Shown here: piece after piece, positions 1 to 9,119 of the stretch
Numbering within the stretch: the first letter of the stretch is position 1
Layout of the letters: every line of letters starts with the position of its first letter
Assembly: GCA_017559845.1 (NCBI GenBank)
Contig: JAFYQQ010000058.1
Coordinates: 1-64,000, forward strand
Direction: 5' to 3'
Source of the DNA: Bacteroidaceae bacterium
Lineage (GTDB): Bacteria; Bacteroidota; Bacteroidia; Bacteroidales; Bacteroidaceae
Length of the DNA stretch: 64,000 nt
Position numbers and translations under genes: made by a program
The notes under the pieces: generated by a model
Told to the model about the DNA's origin: nothing
What the model saw: only the letters and a program-made list of their open reading frames with translations
Databases searched by the model: none

Positions 1-331
1 AAATCTGCGGTAATCTGTCGCATTGGTGTCATCTGCGTGCCATTATTAAACGGTGAGCGGTGAACGAAAAAACGCAATGCGGTGCGTTGGCAAAGTCAAC
101 GCGGTGCGTGAACGGATGCAATGCGGTGACTTTATCCAGGCACCGCATTGGCTTTTCAGAGCAGATATACTGCATGGGCCGATGCAGATATACTGCAACG
201 GCTGTAGAAGATATCTTAAATGGGCAACGCAGTACTACTGCTATGGGAATTGAGATTTGCGTGAGTAAAAACCTCGGACGCTGCACGCAGACGTCCCTAC
301 CACTCACAGCTCATTACTCATCGCTCACTGC
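1..331. repeat. Repeat-rich intergenic region, no gene
   Basis: I see no convincing coding frame here. The stretch is built of short repeats. AACGCAATGCGGTGCGTTGG lies at 71-90, and a related CAACGCGGTGCGTG follows. A perfect 10-bp inverted repeat CAATGCGGTG/CACCGCATTG pairs 119-128 with 141-150. The 14-mer GCAGATATACTGCA occurs at 161-174 and again at 184-197. A degenerate CTCAYT tract (about 301-336) abuts the 3' end of the GH20 gene, and a similar tract occurs near 60913-60980. The words resemble the hairpin at 44450-44513, suggesting one dispersed repeat family. Confidence 0.6.
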
Positions 332-2020
332 TCACTTATATTGATAATGCTTGCCGTAATTGTAACCACCAAGATCAAGGAGTGGAATGTCGGCATTGAA
401 ACGGCGGACAAAGTCGGGGAAGTTCTTTTGTGCCTCCTGTGTCCATCCTGCTTCGGCAACAGCCATGAGACGGGGAAGCATGAGATATTCCATATAGTGT
501 GATGAGCTGACAAACTCGGTCCAGAAGGTTGCCTGTACACCAATGTAGCGATGGGAAAGGTCGGGCGAAATGTCATGCGGAACCGGAATGTAGTTGTATG
601 TAACACTCAAACTGTCATTACCGGGGCCAGCGGCATAAGGCTCATCAGGGGAATTCCATTGTTTCCGGTTGATGTAGTACGGGCCAATGGGCGTAATCAC
701 CACGTCCAGCCCCTGTGATGTGGCCTTCCTTGCTGCCGGTTGTGCCCCTACCCAACACATGACCTTCACGTTGTTCTCTTTGAGAGGTGTCATGTCTGCG
801 CCTTGTGCCGTAACACTCTCATTCCAGGCAAACAGACCCTTTCCGTGTAGTGCTGCCACCTGTGCCATCTCTCCGATGAACCAACTCTGTAATGCACGGT
901 GTGAGCTCAGACCGAGTTTCTTGCGCAACTGGTCGCACTCGGGATTCTTTTCCCATTGCATGATGGGGCATTCATCACCTCCGATGTGGATTTCCGGACC
1001 GGGAAACATTTGGCACAACTCTTCCACCACATCGCGTGCAAACTGTACGGCATTGGGGTTTCCCACATTGAGGATGTCCACACTGAGTCCGAGGTTCTGT
1101 GTCCAGACCTCGTAGGTGCGTTCCGGATGGCAACTGAATTCGGGATAGGCTGCCATTGCTGCCATCATGTGTCCGGGCATATCCACTTCGGGAATGATTT
1201 CGATGTGGCGCTCGGCTGCATATTGTACAATTTGCCTTATGTCCTCTTGTGTATAGAAATATGGTCCGTAGGGCTTGCCGTGCCAGTACTTTGTCTGCTT
1301 CTCATCGTTCATCAGCATGTCCTTGGAGACGCTGCCTACCTCCGTTAGCTTGGGGTACTTCTTGATTTCTATGCGCCAACCCTGGTCATCGGTAAGATGC
1401 CAGTGGAAACGATTCATCTTATAGATGGACATGATGTCAAGCACACGCTTGATTTCGTCTGGAGTAAAGAAATGGCGGCTGACATCCAGCATAAATCCAC
1501 GATATCCGAAGCGGGGCTGGTCCTGAATGGTAATGCAGGGCACAAGATAATCGGTTTTCTTTTCTCCCTCTTTGCCCAGGATGACATTGGGAGGCAGCAT
1601 CTTCATGAACGACTGCAGGGCATAATAGCAGCCGGCGCTGGAGGAAAAGCGTACCTCCACATCCTTCTCGCTCACAATGAGCACATAGCCTTCTGCCGGC
1701 AAAGTCTTGTCCTGTACCATACGGAAGTGGCCTTGCTCCTTGCGTTCTATTGTTCCCTTCTTGCCAGTGGCAAAGGATAGCTTGCGGACAAAACGGTCCA
1801 CATCGGCCCACACTTTGGGGTCAGAAACACCATACATGGCAACCGTAAACTTGCGGGGCAGTTCAAACTGTCTGCCCTCGCTGTCCATTGCCACGCTCAT
1901 GGGCAGAGGGGTAATGTTGAGCTCCTGTGCAAACGAAGTAGCAGCCTTGTCTCCAAAAATAATTAGGAGCGAAAGGCAGAGCATTCTAAGGGAAAGGATG
2001 TGCTTTATCTTTTGTGTCAT
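332..2020 (-). CDS. Exported GH20 beta-N-acetylhexosaminidase
   Basis: A 562-residue enzyme expected to remove terminal beta-linked GlcNAc/GalNAc from glycans, acting in the periplasm or at the cell surface. The N-terminus has a basic start and hydrophobic stretch (about 8-30) ending near SFAQ, a signal peptide. An N-terminal GH20b-type domain (about 35-160) is followed by the catalytic barrel from about 170. The barrel shows HWHLTDDQGWR (about 206-216) and the hallmark HIGGDE with the catalytic Asp349-Glu350 pair for substrate-assisted hydrolysis. Length fits the family. It starts 21 bases after the cysteine desulfidase gene on the same strand and is probably the last gene of that operon. 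Specificity (host mucin, chitobiose or other) cannot be read from sequence. Confidence 0.93.
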   Translation of the reverse strand: MTQKIKHILSLRMLCLSLLIIFGDKAATSFAQELNITPLPMSVAMDSEGRQFELPRKFTVAMYGVSDPKVWADVDRFVRKLSFATGKKGTIERKEQGHFRMVQDKTLPAEGYVLIVSEKDVEVRFSSSAGCYYALQSFMKMLPPNVILGKEGEKKTDYLVPCITIQDQPRFGYRGFMLDVSRHFFTPDEIKRVLDIMSIYKMNRFHWHLTDDQGWRIEIKKYPKLTEVGSVSKDMLMNDEKQTKYWHGKPYGPYFYTQEDIRQIVQYAAERHIEIIPEVDMPGHMMAAMAAYPEFSCHPERTYEVWTQNLGLSVDILNVGNPNAVQFARDVVEELCQMFPGPEIHIGGDECPIMQWEKNPECDQLRKKLGLSSHRALQSWFIGEMAQVAALHGKGLFAWNESVTAQGADMTPLKENNVKVMCWVGAQPAARKATSQGLDVVITPIGPYYINRKQWNSPDEPYAAGPGNDSLSVTYNYIPVPHDISPDLSHRYIGVQATFWTEFVSSSHYMEYLMLPRLMAVAEAGWTQEAQKNFPDFVRRFNADIPLLDLGGYNYGKHYQYK

Positions 2021-2041
2021 GACATTATATATATTATATCG

Positions 2042-3334
2042 TTATGCTTCACATGCTGGGGCCTTGTGGGTCATGATGTCCAGTACCGTGCGGTCTGTCT
2101 CTTCCATTCCTTTGGCACCTATACGCGTAAGGTTGTGGATGCAACGGTCTACATCGTCTTCGATGAGTCCTTCCACGTTGGTTACATATTTGTTCTGGAT
2201 GGCCAATATGGCGCTGAGCACTGCGGTGGAAACTCCGCTAGACACTTTCAGTGCGCAACTGGGCTTGGCACCATCGCAAACCATTCCGGCCAGATTGGCA
2301 ATCATATTCTTCACGCTATAGACAACCTGGTCATAGTTGCCACCCATCAGATAGGTGATGCCGCAACTGCTTCCGGTGCTGGCGACCACACAACCACAAA
2401 GTGCACTGAGCCGTCCCAGGCTTTGTTTGATGTAAATGGCTGTCAGATGGCTCAGTATCAAGGCTCTTGTCAGTTCCTCCTCCGTATTATGGTTCTCCCT
2501 TGCAAAGACCACTACAGGCAAAGTGGAGGCAATTCCCTGGTTGCCACTGCCGCTATTGCTCATGACGGGAATCATAGCTCCGGCCATTCGTGCGTCGCAA
2601 GCACTGCTGGTGGTGGACAGAATGTGGCTGAAGATGCTGTCGCCCATAATGCCCTTTCCCAAAGGACGGCTCAATGTCTTGCCCAGTTCGTGGCCATAAT
2701 TGCCTTTAAGGGCTTCATCGGCAGCCTTTTCATTCAAGACACGTGCCTCGTTGATGAATTCCAAAAGTTCCAAAGGGGTATCTATGGCAAAATCGTAAAC
2801 CTCGCGCAGATTCAGACGGTTTTCCACATTGCTGCCCTTGCCGCTTTGGAGGAAACCTCTTTCATCGGTTATGACATTGCCGTTGTGCGAAAGGAAGACC
2901 AGGCGATCGTGTTCATGTGCGATGATGGCCTGTGCCTTATGCTCGCCAGAACAGCAGACGGCATCCACATAAAGATTGTCGCAGGCTTTTTGTTCCAGTT
3001 CAATACGGATGACTCCTTTTGAAATCAGCTCCTTTCCGCGTTCCACGGCTTTCGGTGTGCAATCCTGCAACACCTGCAATTGGTATTCGCTCTTGCCGAT
3101 GAGCGCACCCAATGCAATGGCTATTGGCAGACCCACCATGCCAGTGCCGGGAATGCCCACACCCATGGCATTTTTCAGAATATTAGCACTTAGGCGCACC
3201 GTAATGCCTGTTGGCTCGCATCCGAGCGTTTCAGTGGCATAGGCCACACACAACGCCACGCACATGGGTTCCGTGCATCCGATGGCGGGCACGACCTCGC
3301 GTTTCATTAAAGCTATTATTTCTTCCTGTTTCAT
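2042..3334 (-). CDS. UPF0597/CyuA-family L-cysteine desulfidase (Fe-S dehydratase)
   Basis: A 430-residue cytosolic protein of the CyuA/YhaM (UPF0597) family. Characterised members use a 4Fe-4S cluster to split L-cysteine into pyruvate, ammonia and sulfide. Visible family features are the N-terminal PAIGCTEP motif (Cys20 a likely cluster ligand), a glycine-rich GVGIPGTG segment near residue 58, SNSGSGNQG (about 260-268) and a C-terminal Cys-rich region with GCVVASTGSSCG. These motifs also occur in the serine dehydratase alpha domain, so some activity on serine is possible. It sits between the GH30 and GH20 genes with short gaps (28 and 21 bases), suggesting co-transcription, though no functional link is obvious. 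Confidence 0.85.
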   Translation of the reverse strand: MKQEEIIALMKREVVPAIGCTEPMCVALCVAYATETLGCEPTGITVRLSANILKNAMGVGIPGTGMVGLPIAIALGALIGKSEYQLQVLQDCTPKAVERGKELISKGVIRIELEQKACDNLYVDAVCCSGEHKAQAIIAHEHDRLVFLSHNGNVITDERGFLQSGKGSNVENRLNLREVYDFAIDTPLELLEFINEARVLNEKAADEALKGNYGHELGKTLSRPLGKGIMGDSIFSHILSTTSSACDARMAGAMIPVMSNSGSGNQGIASTLPVVVFARENHNTEEELTRALILSHLTAIYIKQSLGRLSALCGCVVASTGSSCGITYLMGGNYDQVVYSVKNMIANLAGMVCDGAKPSCALKVSSGVSTAVLSAILAIQNKYVTNVEGLIEDDVDRCIHNLTRIGAKGMEETDRTVLDIMTHKAPACEA

Positions 3335-3362
3335 TTCTTCTTTTGATAAATATCGGCTTTTA

Positions 3363-5629
3363 TTAAAGTCCTATTGGTATCAGTTGCCAGTTTCGGGTGT
3401 CTGCACTTACGGACGGACCATAAGGGTACAGTCCTACAGGAGTGCCTTCCAGCAATATCTGGTCTTGCAGGTCAAATGCCTGTCCTTCTGTGTTCGTTAT
3501 CTTGTAGAAATAGTCCTCAACCGGTTCAATGTGGAACAACTGTCCTTCTGCTGTCTTTCCGATAGCTGCAAGCGCATATTTTCCGGTATCAGTAATGGTC
3601 TCCCCCACTCCGTTTGTGAGTCTGTATTTGCCCTCCACATAAGTGAACGTCCACAACTGACTTTTATCCGAAGCGTTTGAAGGCGCCAGTTGGATTCTTC
3701 CGTTCACGCCACTCAATGCCATCTCACAATTGCTTTGGGGGACAATCATGAAAGTGCCCTCATGGACGGTGTTGGCTGTCGGTATGGTAAGGCGTTCAAT
3801 GGGCAATACCAGTGTGGTAATACTGGATGCGGGAAGTGAAATGGACAGTCCTGAATTGACAATCGTATCTTGCAACTCGATGGGTTGCATGTATTTGCTT
3901 TCCTCTGTACGATACACTTCGGGTTTGCCTGTTGGTTTTATTCCAGGTAAATGAATGTTATGCACAGCTGGACGGTTTCCGCTGTTCAGCAATACAGCCA
4001 CCAAGGTGTCGGCACCGGGATTTAGGGCAGCCAATGATTTACGAGACGTGGAAGTAACCATTGTGTAGTCTTGTTTGATAAAACGGGTTACTTGCTGGCG
4101 TACATAATAATTGGGTACACGCTTGATGCTGTTCTCATCGGCAAAACTGCCACGGGCAAGGCACCATTGGTCATTGTTTTCTTCTACAAACTGCCAGTCA
4201 ATCCATGCGGAAGGAAGGATGTAATGCATGTCGTCGAAGAACTTCTGGCACAAATTGAGGTTGCCAGAGAGCCCACTTCCACCTGCACCCACTTCATCCA
4301 TCCAGATGGTTTTTCCTTCTGAACGGGCCAACGAGCCTACTTGACTGCGCGAACGGTTTGTGGCACTATAGGTATGGGTGTTCCATTGTCCGACAAGGTT
4401 CATAACCCCTTGCTGCTGATAATACAACAGGTCTTTTACGCTTTGTCGGGTGTCAGTCTCATCGCTGCATGCCAAAACGGTCTTCAAACCACTTGCTTCC
4501 AAAATGGGGTGCAGAATACGGATGAACTTAACCTGTTCTTCCATGCTGAAATGGCAACCTTCCTGACTGCCGTTGGCATACCAATAGTCGGTAACGGGTT
4601 CGTTAAAGGGTTCGAGCGTCTTGAACTCAATCCCATACTTGTCTTTATAATGCTTGCAGACATTTACCAGATATTCTGCAAATGCCCTGTAATACTCTGG
4701 CTTCAGATTGTCCATGTTCGGGTCTTTGTTGCCTGCGCAACATCCGCTATATGTCATCCACCAAGGGGCGCTGTTGCTGAAAGCTTCAAATATGGCATCG
4801 GGACGTCGTTCCTTGATCTTGAGCATAATCTTGCGCTGGCCTTTGTCGCGTTCCCAGTGGTATGGGCCATTCAATTTGTCCTGGAAACCTTCCATTTCTG
4901 CACGCAGACCTTTCCCTTTTCCCATGTGATGCGGTTCGCAATGTGCATGGTCTGGGTCGTCTCCGCCACCGATGTTGTAACGGAAAATGTTCCAGTTCAA
5001 ACCCGTCGGACTTACCATCCAGTCTACAAGCATGTCTATCTTCTCATCGCTCCATTCACCGCACATCCTTGCCCACCAGCAAAGACTTACCCCCCAGCCT
5101 TCAATCGACTGACGAGTGGCAAGGGTGTTAATCATGTACGAAAGTGTATCAATCTGTGGCCGTTTTTCCAGTTTGTCCGTAAACACCCATAAATGATTTT
5201 CTTCGGTGCCGGATTTGTCCGAATAAACCGTAGCGTTCTGGTGGTTTGCGTCTGTCCCCAGATATTTACCTGTCTGAAGATTCCTTAGCTTTACATATTT
5301 CCCTCCAGTCTCCTCAATGACATATTGTGTGTATTTGTCTGTTTTTCATGTAGAAAGAAGGTAGTCCAGCCGTCTTTTGTCCCTAACCCAAGATAGAGCG
5401 CATTGCTGTCCTGTTGTAAAACTATGTTATTGCTTCCATCTTCTTGGGTGTCAAATAAAAAAGGCTTTACTTCTGCCCGCTCTGCCTCTGCATAAGACAA
5501 TATGGCCACATTATTTTTCCCCTTGGCAAGGTACAGTCCGCTACTGTGCATGAGATATGTGGCTGCATGTTCAGTGGCGGGCGAACATTGGCAAAGGAAT
5601 ATCAGAGCGAAAACAAGGAATAACTTCAT
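3363..5629 (-). pseudogene. GH30-family glycosidase with flanking ricin-type domains, broken by a frameshift
   Basis: Two frames together make one exported enzyme. The first (start ATG 5629) has a signal peptide beginning MKLFLVFALIFLCQC and half of a ricin-like beta-trefoil. Translation then continues one frame away from about 5345, giving further trefoil repeats (YVKLRNLQTGKYLGT) directly into the catalytic domain. That domain shows GWGVSLCWW, RYNIGGGDD, the acid/base EPFNEP and the nucleophile region WMDEVGAGG, as in GH30 endo-beta-1,6-galactanase or glucanase relatives. A second ricin-type domain fills the last 130 or so residues. The break lies in a run of five A (coding strand, after CATG). 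One extra A would restore a single frame of about 755 residues. It may be a true mutation, a phase-variable site or a sequencing error. The downstream frame has its own GTG (5186) but would then lack a signal peptide. Confidence 0.85.
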
Positions 5630-5699
5630 GAACTCCGGGGACTGTATAAAACAAACAAGGCGATGGGACACACCTCACCGCCTTGTATATGATGATTGA

Positions 5700-6992
5700 C
5701 TATGATTTATAGAATGTACTGAATGCTGCAATACAGTATTCGTGATCCTTAACCGAACCGGTTTCTCGAACGCTATGCATGCCTAAAATGGGATTTCCCA
5801 TGTCGACACCCCTCAAGGGAAGAGAAGAGGCCAGGATGTTTCCCAATGTGCTTCCGCCTGCCACATCGCTATGGTTGACAAAACGTTGGCAAGGCACACC
5901 GGCCTTTTCACAAATGCTGGCAAAGACTGCGGCAGATACGGCATCGCTGGCATACTTTTGCGCGGCATTGAACTTTATGGCAGGACCACCACCCAAAACG
6001 GGATGATTGGTGGGGTCATATTTCTCGCTGTAATTGGGATGCCATGCATGTGCATTGTCTGCAGAAACCATAAATGCTTTCTCTACGCTGCGGTAGAAGT
6101 CTTCCAAAGAACCGCCTTGCTGGCAAACGATACGCTGAAGCATTTGGCTGAGGAAGGGACTGCCCGCACCTTGTTTGGTTTGGCTTCCGGTTTCTTCGTT
6201 GTCGAATATTGCCAATACACTTGTTACCTCGGGTGTGTCCTTGTCTGTATCCAACAATGCCATCAGTCCGGCATGTACCATGCTCAAATCGTCCAGACGT
6301 CCGGCGCTGATGAATTCATCGTGTACGCCTACGGTACATGCTGGTGTGGTGTCATACAGATACAAATCAAAATCTATGATGTCTGTGGCTTTTACCTGTA
6401 GTTCCTCACAAATGACATTCATCAGCATGTTGCCGCTTTCCAATTCATTACTGATGATGCCCAGCAAGGGAAGCATATCTTTTTGCTTGCTCAACTTAAC
6501 GCCATCATTGACTTGACGGTTGAAATGGATTGCCAGGTTTGCTATTGTCAGCAATGGACGCTTGATGTGCAGCAATGCCGTGCGGGGACGCATGACATCA
6601 TCTGTACGCAGGATCACTCTTCCCGCCAAACTTAAAGGACGATCCATCCAGGTGCTCATGATGGGGCCGCCGTACACTTCTGTATTGAGACGTACAATGC
6701 CGCCTTCTGAAGTCATTTCGGCATTGGGCTTGATGCGGAATGTGGGGGAATCGCAGTGTGCACAAATCATACGGAAACCGGTTTCGGCCATGGGTTGTTT
6801 TCCGATGCGGAACGCATAGATTGACGAGTCGTTCTTGGTGGTATATATTTTGCTGCCTGGAGCAAGTATTGGAAGAGAGTCTTCTGCATCTACCCGCTTA
6901 TAACCTGCACCATCCAATATTGACGCAACAGTTTTTACTGCCAAAAAATTGACAGGAGAATCATTCAGAAAATTTAATAGATTATTTATCAT
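5700..6992 (-). CDS. M18 family aminopeptidase (aspartyl aminopeptidase type)
   Basis: A dinuclear-zinc aminopeptidase of about 430 residues from the start at 6992 (MINNLLNFLND), preferred over an upstream start at 7091 because the extra residues do not resemble the family and 7091 falls within the -33 element of its promoter. M18 hallmarks are all visible: the AHCDSPTFRIKPN zinc motif, GRLDDLSM, the DNEETGSQT glutamate pair, SADNAHAWHPN, VNHSDVAGGSTLG and the terminal GMHSVRE histidine. Members act in the cytosol on N-terminal Asp/Glu or other residues and form large oligomers. It faces murQ across a short region with two opposed promoters, and the GH30 gene follows downstream on the same strand. 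Confidence 0.93.
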   Translation of the reverse strand: MINNLLNFLNDSPVNFLAVKTVASILDGAGYKRVDAEDSLPILAPGSKIYTTKNDSSIYAFRIGKQPMAETGFRMICAHCDSPTFRIKPNAEMTSEGGIVRLNTEVYGGPIMSTWMDRPLSLAGRVILRTDDVMRPRTALLHIKRPLLTIANLAIHFNRQVNDGVKLSKQKDMLPLLGIISNELESGNMLMNVICEELQVKATDIIDFDLYLYDTTPACTVGVHDEFISAGRLDDLSMVHAGLMALLDTDKDTPEVTSVLAIFDNEETGSQTKQGAGSPFLSQMLQRIVCQQGGSLEDFYRSVEKAFMVSADNAHAWHPNYSEKYDPTNHPVLGGGPAIKFNAAQKYASDAVSAAVFASICEKAGVPCQRFVNHSDVAGGSTLGNILASSLPLRGVDMGNPILGMHSVRETGSVKDHEYCIAAFSTFYKS

Positions 6993-7000
6993 GGTTATTC

Positions 7001-7031
7001 TTTGTTTTCTGCCCAAAAGACAGTAATTTTG
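7001..7031 (+). promoter_or_regulatory. Bacteroidetes-type promoter for murQ
   Basis: TTTG at 7001-7004, a 19-base spacer and TAATTTTG at 7024-7031 match the sigma-ABfr -33/-7 consensus. The expected start of transcription is near 7038, about 60 bases before the first ATG of murQ. Confidence 0.6.
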
Positions 7032-7060
7032 TGTTATAAATTTAAAAGCATTTCTCGTTG

Positions 7061-7092
7061 CAAAGATACGACAAACTGAGTATAATGCCAAA
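7061..7092 (-). promoter_or_regulatory. Bacteroidetes-type promoter for the M18 aminopeptidase
   Basis: Read on the minus strand, TTTG (7092-7089), a 20-base spacer and TATCTTTG (7068-7061) match the -33/-7 consensus. Transcription would begin near 7054, leaving a leader of about 60 bases before the start codon at 6992. It overlaps head-to-head with the murQ transcript. Confidence 0.6.
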
Positions 7093-7097
7093 TTTTA

Positions 7098-7979
7098 ATG
7101 AGAATTTCCAGTAGCTCAAATTCATATCGGGCAATGACAGACAACAATCATTCTAATGCTGCCATGAAAATTGCAGACAAAATCACAGAACAGCCATCTC
7201 GTTACGAACAGTTGGACAAGATGAGCGTTGCAGAAATTCTATATGCAATAAATGATGAGGACCGCCTTGTGGCCGAAGCGGTAAGAAAAGCTATGCCGCA
7301 AATCCTGAATCTTGTTGAAAAAGCCGAGGTCAGGATGAAGAACGGAGGAAGAATATTCTATGTGGGTGCAGGAACAAGCGGGCGATTAGGAGTGTTGGAT
7401 GCCAGTGAACTGCCTCCTACATTTGGTGTGTCGCCAGACTTGGTCATCGGTATAATAGCCGGTGGCGATGCAGCACTGCGAACAGCAGTGGAGAAAGCAG
7501 AAGACATAACCGAAAAAGGATGGGAAGACCTGCTTGTCCATCATCCCACACACCATGATGTGGTTATTGGAATTGCGGCAAGCGGCACCACTCCCTATGT
7601 CATTGGGGCGGTTACCCGAGCGCGCGAAAATGGACTCTTGACAGGATGTATTACCAGCAATCCCCATTCTCCTTTGGCACAAGTTTCCGAGTGTCCCATT
7701 GAAACAATTGTCGGCCCAGAATTCCTAACCGGTTCCAGCCGGATGAAAAGCGGAACTGCACAAAAAATGGTGTTGAATATGATTTCCACCTGCCTCATGA
7801 TACGCATGGGACGTGTTCAGGGAAACCAAATGGTCAACATGCAACTGACAAATGAGAAACTAATTGAAAGAGGAATAAGAATGATACGGGCTTCCATCGC
7901 AATTAGTGAGAAGGAAGCCCGAGACCTGTTGCTTAAGCACGGCAGTGTACAGAAAGTGTTGGAATCTTTTCCAACCTGA
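7098..7979 (+). CDS. murQ: N-acetylmuramic acid 6-phosphate etherase
   Basis: A cytosolic etherase that splits the lactyl ether of MurNAc-6-phosphate to give GlcNAc-6-phosphate and D-lactate, a step in recycling of cell-wall sugars. The SIS fold is clear: VGAGTSGRLGVLDASE carries the catalytic Glu of the DASE segment, and the second conserved block FLTGSSRMKSGTAQK is present. The family usually starts close to the KITEQPS motif, so the real start may be the ATG at 7164 (MKIADKITEQPS) rather than 7098. Either gives a normal-length protein (271 or 293 residues). A single-gene transcript from its own promoter is likely, since the next gene is convergent only 3 bases away. Confidence 0.93.
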   Translation: MRISSSSNSYRAMTDNNHSNAAMKIADKITEQPSRYEQLDKMSVAEILYAINDEDRLVAEAVRKAMPQILNLVEKAEVRMKNGGRIFYVGAGTSGRLGVLDASELPPTFGVSPDLVIGIIAGGDAALRTAVEKAEDITEKGWEDLLVHHPTHHDVVIGIAASGTTPYVIGAVTRARENGLLTGCITSNPHSPLAQVSECPIETIVGPEFLTGSSRMKSGTAQKMVLNMISTCLMIRMGRVQGNQMVNMQLTNEKLIERGIRMIRASIAISEKEARDLLLKHGSVQKVLESFPT

Positions 7980-7982
7980 ATA

Positions 7983-9119
7983 CTACTCTGTTTTGCCGTA
8001 CATGGTGTCGTAATAGTTCAAATAGTCACCCGAAGTTACATTGTCCAGCCATTCCTCGTTCTCCAAGTACCACTTTATAGTGCGTTCAATGCCTTCTTCA
8101 AACTGAAGCGAGGGTTCCCAACCCAGTTCCTTCTGCAATTTGGTGGAGTCTATGGCATAACGTGCATCGTGTCCCAGACGGTCTGTGACATAAGTAATAA
8201 GATTCATGTCCTCATCCTCGGCTCTGCCTAAAAGACGGTCTGTGGTTCGGATGACAACCTTTATGATGTCAATGTTTTTCCATTCGTTGAAGCCGCCTAT
8301 GTTATAGGTCTCAGCAATCTTGCCTCCATGGAAAATCACATCAATGGCCCGGGCATGGTCTTCCACGAAAAGCCAGTCGCGTACGTTTTCTCCCTTGCCG
8401 TATACGGGCAATGGTTTGCGATTTCTGATGTTGTTGATAAAGAGCGGAATCAGTTTCTCCGGGAACTGATAGGGACCGTAGTTATTAGAGCAGTTCGTTA
8501 CGATGGTGGGCATTCCATATGTGTCATGATAGGCGCGGACGAAATGGTCACTGCTTGCCTTGCTTGCAGAATACGGTGAATGTGGATTGTATTTTGTCGT
8601 TTCATAGAAGAAATCATCTCCGTAGGCATGATGGTGTTCAGCAGAGGATGCTGTAGTGCTGAACGGAGGTTCCACTCCTTCGGGGCGGTTCATTTCAAGC
8701 GCTCCGTAAACTTCATCGGTTGAGATATGATAGAAGAGTTTGCCTTCGTATTTCTCAGGAAGTGATTCCCAATACAGTTTGGCCGCTTGGAGCAGTGACA
8801 AAGTGCCCATGACATTAGTGCGGGCAAAGGTAAACGGATCTTTGATGCTGCGATCCACATGACTTTCTGCCGCCAAATGAATGATACCGTCAATCTGCTC
8901 TTCTTGCATCAGCTTATAAAATGCATCGAAATCGCAGATGTCCATCTTTACAAACTTATAGTTGGGCTTGTCCTCCACATCTTTGAGATTGGCGAGATTG
9001 CCGGCATAGGTAAGCTTGTCCAGATTGATGATGTTATATTCGGGATATTTGTTTACGAAAAGGCGCACTACATGGCTTCCGATAAAGCCTGCACCGCCAG
9101 TGATGATGATATTTCTCAT
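7983..9119 (-). CDS. rfbB: dTDP-glucose 4,6-dehydratase
   Basis: Converts dTDP-glucose to dTDP-4-keto-6-deoxyglucose, the second step to dTDP-L-rhamnose. The 378-residue protein is an extended short-chain dehydrogenase with the NAD loop GGAGFIGSH (about 8-16), the catalytic STDEVYG (Thr-Asp-Glu) and the YSASK Tyr/Lys pair. Its start overlaps the end of rfbD by four bases (ATGA), indicating translational coupling. Its product would feed rhamnose into surface polysaccharide such as that of the 30-42 kb locus, although that locus is not adjacent. Confidence 0.95.
   Translation of the reverse strand: MRNIIITGGAGFIGSHVVRLFVNKYPEYNIINLDKLTYAGNLANLKDVEDKPNYKFVKMDICDFDAFYKLMQEEQIDGIIHLAAESHVDRSIKDPFTFARTNVMGTLSLLQAAKLYWESLPEKYEGKLFYHISTDEVYGALEMNRPEGVEPPFSTTASSAEHHHAYGDDFFYETTKYNPHSPYSASKASSDHFVRAYHDTYGMPTIVTNCSNNYGPYQFPEKLIPLFINNIRNRKPLPVYGKGENVRDWLFVEDHARAIDVIFHGGKIAETYNIGGFNEWKNIDIIKVVIRTTDRLLGRAEDEDMNLITYVTDRLGHDARYAIDSTKLQKELGWEPSLQFEEGIERTIKWYLENEEWLDNVTSGDYLNYYDTMYGKTE

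Noticed and set aside
5330..5350. Programmed -1 frameshift in the GH30 gene
   Set aside because: There is no X-XXY-YYZ heptamer in the right phase (codons read CAT GAA AAA CAG) and no clear downstream stem; single-base loss in a homopolymer is simpler.
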